Positions 52,612 to 64,000 of a stretch of DNA of 64,000 bases are shown piece by piece. This DNA is from Litomosoides sigmodontis. Lineage: Eukaryota; Nematoda; Chromadorea; Rhabditida; Onchocercidae. The notes beneath the pieces were generated by a model that was not told the DNA's origin, did no database searches, and saw nothing but the letters and a program-made list of their open reading frames with translations. Numbering within the stretch: the first letter of the stretch is position 1; every line of letters begins with the position of its first letter. The stretch lies in the NCBI GenBank assembly GCA_963070105.1, contig OY718807.1:4065001-4129000 (forward strand), given 5' to 3'. The translations under genes and the position numbers were made by a program.

Positions 52612-55600
52612 ATGTCATTTCAGTGCGCTGTAACGATGGTACTTGTCAATGTTGCATTGGCGCTGTTAAACTGCTTGCTAGCATTGCCGAACTGTTTTGA
52701 TCCGACAGAACGCTGCTTAAACGGTGGAGTGTGTACGAAGCAAATAACGGACAAAGCCCATTCAACTGCGGTTAGCTTCTTTCTTCTCTGTTATCCAAAC
52801 TGTTTAACACCAAGTTAATGATGGGAAGAAAAAGATTGTTAACTTGTTCACTGAGGAAAATTTTTTCACTTTATTGATGAACTTTTAACATTCGTATCCA
52901 TTCATGCAACGCTTTTTTACTGATCTCTCTGTGTTCAAAATATTCCACACACATGTTGAACTCACAGCATATCCGGATTGATTTTTTGAAGCATTCGTTT
53001 TGCTTACAATTAGCTTACATTAACAATTTTACAAAAGGAATTAGGTTGTCCCTTACAAAATCATCTACGATTACCATAAAACAGAAACTCTCAGGATTTA
53101 CAAACCTTTCCATGTTTTTCTTATCACAAATGTACTCGCATACATATGTTATTTGAAAGCTAATGAACAGGGCGGAGCTCATATTCTTGAATGTGTGATA
53201 TTCCTTAAAAAATTCCAAATCTAACTCGAAATATATAAAATTTGTTTGATTTCCTACTTTTTCGCTCTTTAGGAATAGACCTTAAGCGAGTTATTTTACA
53301 ATTTAAATTTAAACTGTCACTTTGCAACGAAATAAGATTTGAAAGTCGGCTGTGCGCCATTTCAAAGATATTGTTAAGAGAACTCATTTTCTTGTAAATT
53401 TTAAAATACAAAGAATATTTCAGTGTTCATGCTCAGCAGGTTATGGAGGTGAAAAGTGTGAAAAAGTTATTGATATTTGTGAAGCATTTCCTCGTTACTG
53501 CAATGCAGGCACGTGTGTAAATGTAAACGGATCTGCTATATGTCAGTGTCCTATGGGATACTTCGGTCAAAATTGTGAATATACTTTCGATAAGTTAGTT
53601 TGTTGGTTTGTTGTTATTCTTTTGTAAGTTTTGATTTTCTGGATGGGAAGACACTTATTTGGTTTGCGCTGTGGTGATTTGGTGACGTAAATATGTCGCT
53701 TTTTTACTATCGCGGTTTTGCTCGTTTCAAACATTTTATCACCTAATATTTGAAATATATCTCAGTTCTTTTTTTCAAAAAGAATAAAACAAACTGTTAT
53801 TCTTTTTCAAAAAGGATAACAACAAACTTGAAGAGCTTTTACTCGTATCACATTTCCTTGTAATGATTTTCTTTGGGAACGATTCATAGCAATAATTTAT
53901 AGATGTAAGCTCGGAGACATATGCAGAAATGGCGGTACTTGTATTGATGATATCTGCTTTTGTACGGATGGTATGTCACCAGTTGTTTGTCTTATCAATC
54001 ATCACTTTGAATCTTTTATAAGCAAGAAGTTTGACATAACTGTTTTCCGCCGAGTAGATGCAACCGTATTTTTTCTTATGTAGGATTTAGCGGTGAGCTT
54101 TGTGAAAGACATATACCGGAAAGAGATGACTATTTTCGAGCTGGATGTGACGAACACCCAGAATTTTGTGCACTACGTTTCGCTGACGGAAATTGTAATG
54201 AGGAATGTAACAATGAAAAATGCTTTTTTGATGGTTTCGATTGTGTTGCAAGTGCACAAAAGTGTAGGTAAGCGGCAGCACTATCATGATTCCTTTAGGT
54301 CAAAGATCAAGCTGGAAGTTTTCTTAGAAATCGAATTTAACCAATGATTCGCGAATATTTTATTAAGGATAAGTTTTATTCAGACTTTCTGATTACTGCG
54401 CTTTGCATTATATGGATGAGAAATGCGATGAAAAATGTGCAGTGGCGGAATGCGGATATGACGGCATGGACTGTAATAACAATATGTTTTTACGTGATTT
54501 AGCAGAAAGCAATATGATTGGCATCATTTTCGATGCATCACCAGTTGAAGTCCTTGATAAGCTTTATTCCCTTCTTGCAAGACTTGCACAGGTGAGTTAG
54601 TTGCTAGAAGGGAAATATGTGGAATAAATTCTGGATACATGATGCGAATAAAACCACGTGTTCAAACACAATACCTGGCACGAAAGATGGTCATAAACAT
54701 TTTTCAAATGATTCAATGGAAAACTGATTAAGGTATGGTTTAAATTTTCAGAAACTGCACAATCCAGTACATTTAGCGTTAGACAACAACAATAAAACTA
54801 GAATTTATGAGTGGTCATTTGAAAATGGTGTTGGAAAGCAGATCAGTTTAAAGGAGCAGTGGAAAATGTCAAGGTAAGACATGACCTTTTCCTAATTTAT
54901 TTTCACTCAAGTAAATTTTCAAGTCCTGTTTCACAAGCCTCATAGAACTCTGATCTGATAAAGTGCAGTGCGTGTGGGTTAATTTATAGAAGGTTTGTAA
55001 TGGAACGTACAGGCGTTTTGTATATATTGCATGTTTGTTTGTGCAGGGATTTTGGATTATTATCAATTTATAAAGTGCCAGCTCACTTTTGGAATGTTTG
55101 ATGAGAATATTTTTTTAGAGATGCTTTTAATATGGATTCGGAGGTTACTAATAATTTCCTGACTTGCTACGTGCCAAGCCTTTGTATTACTCTGTCGTTT
55201 TTATACAGTCCAAAGAATTATTGTTTTCAATTTATAACTGATGTGAAAACCCGTAAAACCAAATCGATCTTTATTTTAAAATTTTTCATAAATGCAACTG
55301 GTGTTTTGCTGTACGTGGATATTAGTTCTACATTTTGTGAACAACGTCTCCATGCGAACAAGTCAGATGTTTTGCCTTGTTTCACGGACATTTTTGGTGC
55401 CACTGCATATCTTCATAGCGCACTATATGATGAGGTTTTTTTTATTAAGTTCGCCTTTTTGACTTTTCTCAACGATTCTGAACTTAACTCGAAGCAATGT
55501 TGTTAAAATAGTCATTCCAGGATAAAAACCGAATAAGCTTGGATGACGTTACCGTTGGAGGACTTTTTGTAGAAAGTAGTAGAAGCCGTCCGCTGTCGGT

Positions 55601-58600
55601 TACTATCATATGCTGCACGTGTTTTGTTTTAATTGGAATAACACTGTCGTGTTTCTGTGGAGTTCATGGATTTCGTGACGTGTTAAAAGAAAGGAATACC
55701 GGCAAAAATCGTGCACCTATTTGGAAAATACCATGTTAGTTTTATCTGTTATTTTAAGACTAAGCTTAGCTTCAACTAGAATGATTTCTTGCAAGAATCA
55801 TGTGGCATTTCGAAATACTCTGCATAACATTATTATGGGTAGTCGCTGTTATGACGATAATGCAGAAATTATCAAGAGTTTGTTAACTCTTCTTTGTTTC
55901 TTTAAATTGTCGTTGATCTAGAAACTAGTTTTTTTGTATATTTATAACGGAGTAGAAAATAGTATTTTACAATATTCGAATAGCAATGCACCGAAGAAAC
56001 ACAGTGCGCAGAGTTACTATAAGACTGATGTATGCTTCAATAGGGGCATATTTTTTGAATTCCATTCTACTAATTTTTGCCAGTACGTGATACTAACCTA
56101 ATGCTATCTCTTTACTCATTTTATCCAGAATAGTTTGTGTAATAGAGCTTAGAATTTATTCGATTGATTGATTGATTCATTGACTAATAGACTGCTGATA
56201 ATTCTTTTAATAGCGTTATCTTTTACCATCGGTAGATTTTACTACACTGTCTTTGCACTCCTTGCTTTTTTTATTGTTTTATGTAAATTATTGTTCAGAA
56301 CTCGTTCAAGTTCTTATCATAAAGCTTGTTTTGATTGTTTTAGCTTTTCTGAAAAGTAATGTCACCAATCAGTCAATAATGTTATCCTCTCATGGCTATC
56401 TTCCCTATAACGATACTTGTCAGAAGAATGGACTACCACCATTTTCGAACTTTTTGCCACATTTCGCTTCTAACAGGCAGAAGCAATCTGAAAATGTTGG
56501 TTATAATATCGTATTTAGATTCTAAGTTTTTTTTTCAATTCATTTGTAAATAGATGTCTTTTTTAATTCATGATTCATTACCAGCTAGTAGAAGGCGAAA
56601 GCAGTGAACGAGTGTCAATCAACCTCGATGCTTGCTTCAGTGGTAACTTTCTTCCATAATTTGCTGGCCTTTTATTATTGAAAACTTTCTGTTTTCTTTT
56701 CCATCACTTGCCTTATTTCAATCATTACTGTCTGCTGCATCAGACTACTTTGCAGTTGTTATTCAGGTTTTTATGACTCAAATTTTCAAGCAGAAATATA
56801 TTCTTTTTAAAACGTATCACAAAATTTTTGGGTAGTTTGAAAGAAGTATGGTGTTGCTTACTGCAGATAATAGTGCTGGAGATTTTTATTTGGGAGCAGA
56901 TTTACTAAAAGCAATAAAACGTAATGACGTCAGAGCGGTGTCGTCTTTGGTGCTCTATGGCGCGGATGTGAATTGTTCTGATTCGGACAAGAATACAGCC
57001 TTACATCATGCTGTAATTGTTAACAATGACCAAATTATTCGTCTGTTGCTAAATACTCAGCGATGCAATGTAAATATTTTTAAGCTTATGATTATCAAGT
57101 TTATCGAGTACGTGGTAGTTACTATCTTCACTACACACATAGATATATCCTAAAACCTGTATTTTCATCATTCTTATTGTTTTAAGTAAAGAGCTTTGCT
57201 TTCGATTCAGTCGTATTGGGATATTTCATAATTATTACCTTTAGGATTCATGAAATGTAGATTTTGCAGTTTCGGTCTGTAAACATTTTGGGACAAACAC
57301 CACTTACTTTAACCGTTAAATTTGCGCATGTCTCTGATCTATGTGCTCGCTGTATCCTTGATTTCATGTACGCTGAGTATAATCGGCAAACAGAATCACT
57401 AAATAAGACTTCCTCTTCACATATGGTTGCTTTGCCTCCGTATGTTGTGTTTTTATTATTTTTCTAATCTACCTCGTAGATTTTGCTCTTTGTTTCTACC
57501 CAAATAATACATCATCAATTAAATCAGTTTAATATGAGTTAAGTATTATTTTTAAAATTCTCCTCCCGAATCACTGTGTGTTAATATAACCTACTCGATT
57601 TTTCATTTCCAGGCATAACGGTTCATCAGAATCACTTTTTAGATCTTCAAATAATGTGTTGCAATTCGATCCTGTGATGGTATGTAAAAATTTAAAAACA
57701 ATGTGGCATCATAAAACTTTGTAATATTCGATTCCAGTGATTCTGTTTCAGAAGTCAGAGGGATTAGTTGGTTGTATTGTTGTTCGGGATATGTTGTGCG
57801 AAAAGGATGACCCTACTTTGACCGATATTTTCGGACGTACTGCTCTTCATTATGCTGCACTTAACAGACGCGTTGAACTTTTATCAGCGCTGTACTCATT
57901 TGGTCTTAAATTGAATACCGAAGACGGCAAGGTTAACCGTTTCGACGTAGTCTGTTCTTGTCATTGGTCAGCAAATCGAGTCCATCCATGCTGCTTCTTG
58001 CAGTGTTTTTTTGAAATTTAATAGCATTCATATTTTGAAATTTTAGGGAGAAACGCCCTTGTATCTTGCTGCCCGAGAAGGCCATTTGGATGTTGTTAAT
58101 TTATTGCTATCGTTTGGTGCAAACAGTGGAATCGCTGATCAAGTATGTTTATAAAGGAGGAATATTGGGATGTATAGGTTTTTTTGTTTCGTGCTTGGTA
58201 TGTTATGGAATTTCCAGCTCGGGCGTACACCGTTGGATGTAGCGAGAGAAAGAAATCATTATTTTGTTGTGGAGCGTTTAAAAAATGCGGCAGTCAATAA
58301 TGTTGATATGATAAAGACATCAAAGCAAAAACGAATTCGTAAGTCGTCTTATACAGGTATTTTATATCTATACCTCTTAGTAAAATTTTATGGTATATGT
58401 TTTGGTTTCTAGCGCAGGGAAATAATTTTTGTTTTCTGAGAAATAATTTTTGTTTTACCGGAGCAAATACATGAAAAATTTTATAATGTATGCATACTCT
58501 TTCATCTCTAATTTCTAATTTACGTTTTTGGATTTTATTATGTCATAAAGTAATTAGCAGAAGCAATTTGAAAGCTAATTAAAAATTTTTGCTTACTTAA

Positions 58601-59180
58601 TTTAATTAGTATATAACACTTTGAGGAAAAAAGAGGACGATTTTTTATGTAGTTTTATTTTCTGCTTAAATTATTTGAATACATTAAAAAATTTGCAGCG
58701 AAGAGTGAGTGGAAGAAGAAACCTCATCAGATTCCAGTTTCTTCCCAGGATACGATTTTATTGAATTCGTCAAACACCGCGATTGGATTGAATGAAGATT
58801 ATATAAAAAACATCGATGACACAGATGACGATATGGTAATATCAAGCTCACTTCTAAATTCCATCAAATCCTTTGTGCTTACTCCTCCTAGACAAATATT
58901 GGAGGACACAGAAAACGAACTTGATTTAAATGATGCAAGTCCAGGTATCGTTCTTTTATACTGACAGATCACTAAAATTTCTCGTAGTGGATTCATAGTT
59001 TTTCTTGTGTGTTAAATACACTTTAAAATCATTACAGCTGTGCGAGATTACATCGATCTTTCGACAGTTTCATCCCTACCGTCTGAAGTTTTCCCTAGTG
59101 ATGCATTCCTCATGGAGCCTTATCAGGTTCGAAAAATTTTTGGAATGAACTTATTGTCTTGTAAATTTTTTGAATTATGA
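52612..59180 (+). CDS. Compact LIN-12/Notch-type receptor
   Basis: Eighteen exons join in phase to about 964 aa: 52612-52770, 53424-53593, 53903-53970, 54084-54267, 54384-54591, 54752-54873, 55119-55434, 55521-55734, 56344-56495, 56585-56642, 56867-57069, 57270-57439, 57613-57679, 57752-57931, 58047-58142, 58218-58356, 58699-58944 and 59038-59180. In order: signal peptide (about 1-26); three EGF repeats (RCLNGGVC, YCNAGTCVNVNG, CRNGGTC); two complete LIN-12/Notch repeats (CDEHPEFC..CFFDGFDC and CRLSDYC..CGYDGMDC); a NOD/NODP-like region ending GVLLYVDISSTFCEQ and CFTDIFGATAYLHSALYDE; one membrane segment (VTIICCTCFVLIGITLSC); a RAM-like linker (APIWKIP); ankyrin repeats (GADVNCSDSDKNTALHHA, LGQTPLTL, FGRTALHYAALNRRVELL, GETPLYLAAREGHLDVV, LGRTPLDVARERN); and an acidic tail (NIDDTDDDM). 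Notch is cut on DSL ligand binding and its ankyrin part acts with CSL in the nucleus. This one is shorter than LIN-12 or GLP-1 through loss of EGF repeats. Residues encoded near 55.14-55.26 kb look odd and could hide an intron, and the 3' end could splice on at CAG/GTTCGA (59128). Confidence 0.85.
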
Positions 59181-61271
59181 TTGTGTAAGGCACGTTTTCT
59201 AGATTCGAATTTTCCCTTATTTTTTGATTTGGAACTGACTTATTGAATTTTCACCAACTTATAAAATCCGTCTATTTCATCTTTCTTTCCTTCACTCCAG
59301 TTTCCAGTCACAGCATGTCTGAAGAGAATTTGAAATGGTTCTCCTCTTATATATTTTCAAAAACATGTTTTTAAAATTAAAACTATTTAAGGTGGATGAA
59401 AACACAGAATTGTATTTCGAAAGACCTTCCATAACATAATTCTCAAAAATCAATGTCGCAGGAGCATTCTATGAAATCAGTTGAGTCATCAGAGAATTAA
59501 TTGGAGTTGACACGAAGTCATAATGGCAGTCTAGTAGATCTACTGGACAAAATTTACAAATTTGCTCTGGTATTTTGCTTAGTTCGCCGTTTCTTGTTGA
59601 AGTCTTTTCTAGCACAGAGATGAAATTCTGGAGCTTAGCTGGGGAGAAATCTCAAAATTTGTCCGACATAATCTGGAAATTAGTACAATTTGTCATATGT
59701 GGAATTGAATAACATTTGAGCAGACTACCCTTTTCATATATTTTTAGAGTGAAGATCGGATTATCGTTACAATTCTTCCCCACTACATTTCCTATAACTC
59801 ATAATTGTATTATCTCTCAGTGTCTGTTTTCTTTGATTAGTTCATAAAACCCCTCCTAGTAACATCTGTTAAAGAACCAGAGGCGAAAAAATCTTAACAG
59901 TTTTTGGTGCTGAGCCCTCATCTAATACGGCTTACTGCTTCATCAAACCGTTTCTTATTGTCGTTTTCTTTAATCAACACCTTTAGTGTATATGGCAAAA
60001 TCATAATAACTTTTTGGTTGCAAGCAGTGAAGATGCCGTGAATAAGAATCTGTTATTTTCCTATTCAGCATTTCAAATGTTTTAATCCCGTTAAAAATGC
60101 GTAGATAGCCTATACCTTCTCTGACTCAATCCAACGAAGCTAATTTTATTAATGAATGGGAATGATGTTAGTAACTTAAAAAAATTAACATAATTATGCT
60201 ATTTTATGGACTTCGTCGATCAATCGAACTACTGTTAATCATTGCGCATTTTAGACTCGTTGAATTTTAGCGGTTATTTATTGGTGAGATTTTATTTCAG
60301 ACTTTTTCGTAATGTCTAGGTTCTTGTTGGAATAACAAAAACAGCATACGAAATTAATCGTTTTATCTGATTCATCAAATGGAGAAAGTAAAAGGAAGAA
60401 GCCTGGTTTGGTTGTTCCTTTCTTAAAAGTATTTTTAATAAAGTGACTGCTTTTTGTACTCTTTTTCATGCTGGACGACCTCGTCTCACTGAAAGGCAAT
60501 ATCTATATACTTAATAGGGGTGCAGCATGCTACGGAAGACTGATGTGATTCACAATTTTATTTCCATACTTCATTTTGCAATAAAAAAAACTTTAACGTC
60601 GTAATCGACGGAAAATAACTTTCAAAAATTAAACAAGCGAGGAGGAATGACAGATCTTCCGATTATTGGATCGGCAGTAAAACTAGACCAGTCTGCTAAT
60701 CCCAGAAGAAACCGCATCTCTACATTAATTAAGGTAAATATACATGAAAACTAAACTGAGTGCAAGCAAAATAGCTGCTAGTGATAGAGTGAATTTAATC
60801 ATGTCGATTAGGGTTTCCAATTGGTCTAACAGAGTGTCAAGAAAAAAATAGAAAACCAAAGTAAATACAAAGTTTCCAACACAGGATAAATTCCAGAAAC
60901 ATATGACCAAAAAGGATTTGAAAAACTGATGGTTTGTTCTAAAAGATCTAAATACATTGTGCGTCCTCGAAATCCCTCTTCACATACGTAGGATTTGCTC
61001 CTACCAGCTATTAAATTCTAATAGTCATATGGAAATTCTAAGGCAATGAGAAGCATTCTAGCTTTAAATTTTACAGTGCATGATCTTTTTTTTTTCAGTC
61101 AGTTTATAAGACCTTCAATAAAACGATTAAATTTCAACAGTTTACCACTGAACGAAGAAATCTTTTACTTTCTTCATGTCGGAGAGCGCACAGAATTGCT
61201 CACTTTAAAATTGATAATGAAAACAATCCATTACGATTTTTTCTGAATTAACACAACGAGCTGCTGATTAA
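59181..61271. other. Intergenic, one weak candidate exon
   Basis: About 2 kb between the convergent ends of Notch (+) and MIS12 (-). Apart from the candidate membrane exon at 60725-60960 (-), listed separately, nothing is supported. Confidence 0.45.
60725..60960 (-). CDS. Candidate terminal exon of a two-helix membrane protein
   Basis: A minus-strand open frame to the TAA at 60725 reads two hydrophobic stretches (VICFWNLSCVGNFVFTLVFYF and LSLAAILLALSLVFMYIYL) around a polar helix (LDTLLDQLETLIDMIKF). A possible acceptor precedes it near 60.96 kb, but no upstream exon was found. It may be chance. Confidence 0.2.
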
Positions 61272-62345
61272 CTATGAATTATTCACGAAATTACTACCAT
61301 CTTTGATCTCCTGCACAGCTTTCCACAACTGTATTGCTTGCAGATTATTTGCGATCTCTTTATCGAACAATTCATTGGCTAAACGTAACTAAAAATGGGC
61401 AAAATTAAGGAAAGTTATTAACTTAGAGCAATATACTTCCATCACCTTCCATTCTAATTCTTAGAATTTGTATTATAATTTCAAAAATCTTTCACAATAC
61501 CCATCCGTTGATTATGAAAACGTACTTTAATAATATTACGTTCGAGTTCTTGCCTACGTTTGTTAACGACTTCTACATTCCATTCCTTATTTATTTTTAA
61601 ATTCGGCGTGTCTTCCGGCAATGTTACTTCGTCAGGTATACGGAAGACATATTGTAATGTGTAAGCCTAGAATTTCATGATAACGTGTTGTTTGCTTGTT
61701 AAAAATAGCAGAATTTCATTTCAACCATCTTCCACCATATAGACGGATAGATTTGTAGTAAAATCCATCCGTCTACATGGTCATATAGATTTGTAGTAAC
61801 CTGAATAAGAAGCAATATACAGCTACAAAATCTACATCGTCAGTAAAATAATCAAATAACCTCTAATTTATTCATAAGCGAGTTCAGGATATTGTTCTTT
61901 CCAATCATATTAACGAGTTCCACTTTCAAATGCAGTTTCATTTCGCCGCTTACATCTTCAAGTGGTAAGTCAGGCATTATTTTCTTCTCAACAATTTCTG
62001 CCCATTCTTCCAGGATTAAATTATAGACTAAAACAAACAGGATAGAAACAAAGCTCTGAAAGCTCGATTAGCTTTTAGAGTTCTCAAACTATCAAATAGA
62101 AATCTTATTTCCGTAAATTGTTTCCCAATGTTAAAACTATGTCTCGAAGCAACAGTAGCACACTTCATATTAGAGCACTGCCAACAGTTGATATTCTAAT
62201 AAAAATTAAATCACCAGAATAGACAAAACTTATTACAAAATCAAAAACAAAAAAAATTCTAACCAACATCCGTAAATCCTTTTGGTAGAAAACCAAAAAA
62301 TTGTGCTTCGTACTCATGCAGTCCATCCCACTCACAACTTTTCAT
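61272..62345 (-). CDS. MIS12: Kinetochore protein MIS12
   Basis: Four exons join in phase to 168 aa: 62345-62264, 62027-61861, 61666-61526 and 61388-61272. The N-terminus contains the most conserved MIS12 block, YEAQFFGFLPKGF, followed by helical segments (VYNLILEEWAEIVEKKI, VELVNMIGKNNILNSLMNKL) and the FRIPDEVTLPED motif equivalent to the family's LRIPSNILLPED. The rest is predicted coiled coil (VNKRRQELERNIIK, LFDKEIANNLQAIQLWKAV). MIS12 is a subunit of the MIS12 complex, which links inner-centromere CENP proteins to the NDC80 complex at the outer kinetochore. The protein is somewhat shorter than in vertebrates (about 205 aa). An acceptor (ATCTTCAG) lies 5 bp before the ATG and suits trans-splicing. 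The exon 1 donor (GTTG/GTTAGA) is fixed by phase. Confidence 0.88.
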
Positions 62346-62974
62346 AGCTCCTGAAGATAAAACCACAAATATAGCCCCAATTTGCACGTTGCCTAAACAC
62401 TTACAGTTCCATGCGTGAAGCTGAGGTATGCTTAAGTTCTCATGCAACCACTTATCTTTATGACGTATAAAGTTCGCAAAAACCCTTCATAAGTTCGCAA
62501 TTTTTTTGGTATGAATGACAAATAAAAGAAAACCAGACATAAAGCTAAATAAACAGTAGAGCAGACAGTACGAAAATACGCGTGGAGATTAGCAATCGAA
62601 ATAAATAATGAAAACTGACTTCAATTTTTATTGAATCACTTAACGACACACAAAATCAAAGTACAATTACGGCAAGGAATGACTGAGTGGAAATCATTTA
62701 TATGAGGATATAGAGGCACTGCATACACCGCTCTCGTCATTATCGATCAGAGCAATAACTTCCAATTTTATAGTTTTTTCCTTACTGTTACACCATTAGA
62801 GTCATTAAAAAATTCATGGAAAACAACACTCATACAAAAGTTTGACACACCACAACCAAATCAATCACTTTTTAATGGAAATTTAAGCTGTTATCTTTGC
62901 TGATATTTTTTTTTATTTCGTCAAAAAAAATACTTTAACTTGAAGCTAAACGACAATTATGTATTGAAGTAGTG
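62346..62974. other. Short intergenic spacer
   Basis: 629 bp between two co-oriented minus-strand genes. No exon seen. An operon with the upstream gene is possible but not shown. Confidence 0.4.
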
Positions 62975-63718
62975 TTAATATCTTGATAGTGGCGGAATGA
63001 AACTTCCAGTAACAACAGAGATCTCGTAGTGACGCAGAGCTGCATCCAGCTTTAATTTTTCATCGTCGCTTGAACAAAAAACTTTCTCTAACGTAGAACT
63101 TTGAAGCGCACTCTGATCCCCGCTTTTCTGGAAGATTAATAAAAATGAATAGTTTGATATAAAAGTGGATAATTAGTATTTAATTGTTCAGAAAAACAAA
63201 CGGAAGCTCGCCAACAAAACGCAGAGTGTACTTTTCTTGCAATAAGGATAACTAAAATAAATTATTAGTGCGTGATGTTTCGATTTGAAAATTTAAACCA
63301 TTAGTATTTACGGGACGGAATTTCGTGATTGAAATGTTAACTGCTGTTGATATGTCGCAAAAGAAAAAAATACAATATTTGATATTTTATAGGAAGAATG
63401 GATGAAGGGATTTGAAAACTGGAGCTGGTATCCAATTTCAAAAGTTGATGCACAATAAAGTTGTTCGCGCTGAATCATTTACGAGACAAATTGGTATCCA
63501 TTATATTAGTTCAATTAAAATTACTAAAACGAAAAACCTTTGAACCATTGAGTTCTGTGATACTATTATCCATATTTGTTGCAGCGTCTTTAATTTCATG
63601 ACTTTTGATAAATGGTAACCAGGTAGTACGTGAGCATAAAATCATGCAGCGCGCTATCCAGCCTTGTTTGTTGGTAGTGTCCACAGTGATTTCTGATTTC
63701 CAAATTTTAGGGAGTCTA
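62975..63718 (-). CDS. 3' exons of an unrecognised gene, partial
   Basis: Two exons, 63718-63538 and 63127-62975, join in phase and end at a TAA (62975-62977). They encode about 110 C-terminal residues, with LPKIWKSEITVDTTNKQGW, RTTWLPFIKSHEIKDAA and DDEKLKLDAALRHYEISVV as the more ordered-looking parts. Acceptors CTTTGCAG and ATCTTCCAG are good and the shared intron keeps phase 0. The family is not recognised. Upstream exons must lie beyond about 63.72 kb and were not resolved in the last 280 bp of the window. Confidence 0.5.
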
Positions 63719-64000
63719 CTGCAAAGTATTTTATGTTACTCAAAAAAGAAAAACCTTTGAATTAGTGAGATATTGCAAGCTTAATAGCTTCATGTGAACA
63801 AATTTTTTGTATATCTTGAGCATTTTCCAGTTCAAACAAAAATATATTTTCAAAGACTGATAATTTGAAATATTTTTCATTCATATCTATTGAATTCTAT
63901 CTCAGATAACCTTTTGAGAGATCCAATAGTAACAAATTTTGATTAGGAAGAAACAATTGGTAATTCTTTCATTTCAAAGTCGTATTTCAGGGTTCATAAC

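Overview
The window is nuclear DNA from a small-intron eukaryote, almost certainly a nematode. The base composition is AT-rich and the genes are cut by many short GT..AG introns, with acceptors of the TTTTCAG/TTTTAG type placed directly 5' of several start codons, as expected for spliced-leader trans-splicing. The mix of families (a compact LIN-12-like Notch, an ISXO2-like transposase-derived gene, divergent TAF1A and MIS12) also fits a nematode. A clade III (spirurid/filarial) worm is my guess, but the sequence alone does not prove it. All gene models below were assembled by eye by checking splice signals and reading phase. None was tested against transcripts or a database.

Layout. 0.1-0.6 kb: last exons of a PDIA6/P5 protein disulfide isomerase (+). 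2.1-4.4 kb: complete four-exon ISXO2-like transposase-derived gene (-). 5.3-7.5 kb: two conserved + strand genes, the U5 snRNP 15-kDa protein TXNL4A/Dim1 and Mediator subunit MED21. 11.9-13.2 kb: four-exon gene (-) for a secreted protein with the ten-cysteine activin type II receptor ectodomain and no transmembrane or kinase part. 13.2-27.8 kb: gene-poor tract full of microsatellites, including about 950 bp of ATT repeat. 27.8-28.4 kb: small unrecognised membrane-protein gene (+). 30.0-46.0 kb: three co-oriented minus-strand genes, transcribed in the order elongin A, an RRM/RS-rich splicing-factor-like protein, and a TAF1A-like RNA polymerase I factor. 48.0-50.6 kb: BTB-domain protein (+). 52.6-59.2 kb: compact Notch receptor (+) with three EGF repeats and two LNRs. 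61.3-62.3 kb: MIS12 kinetochore protein (-). 63.0-63.7 kb: last two exons of an unrecognised gene (-).

How the genes relate. Five of the genes act in nuclear gene expression: TXNL4A and the RRM/RS protein in splicing, MED21 and elongin A in RNA polymerase II transcription, and the TAF1A-like factor in RNA polymerase I transcription. Two encode signalling proteins with unusual architecture: the kinase-less activin-receptor ectodomain and the shortened Notch. These two and the transposase-derived gene, which lacks the first catalytic acidic residue, are the most interesting items.
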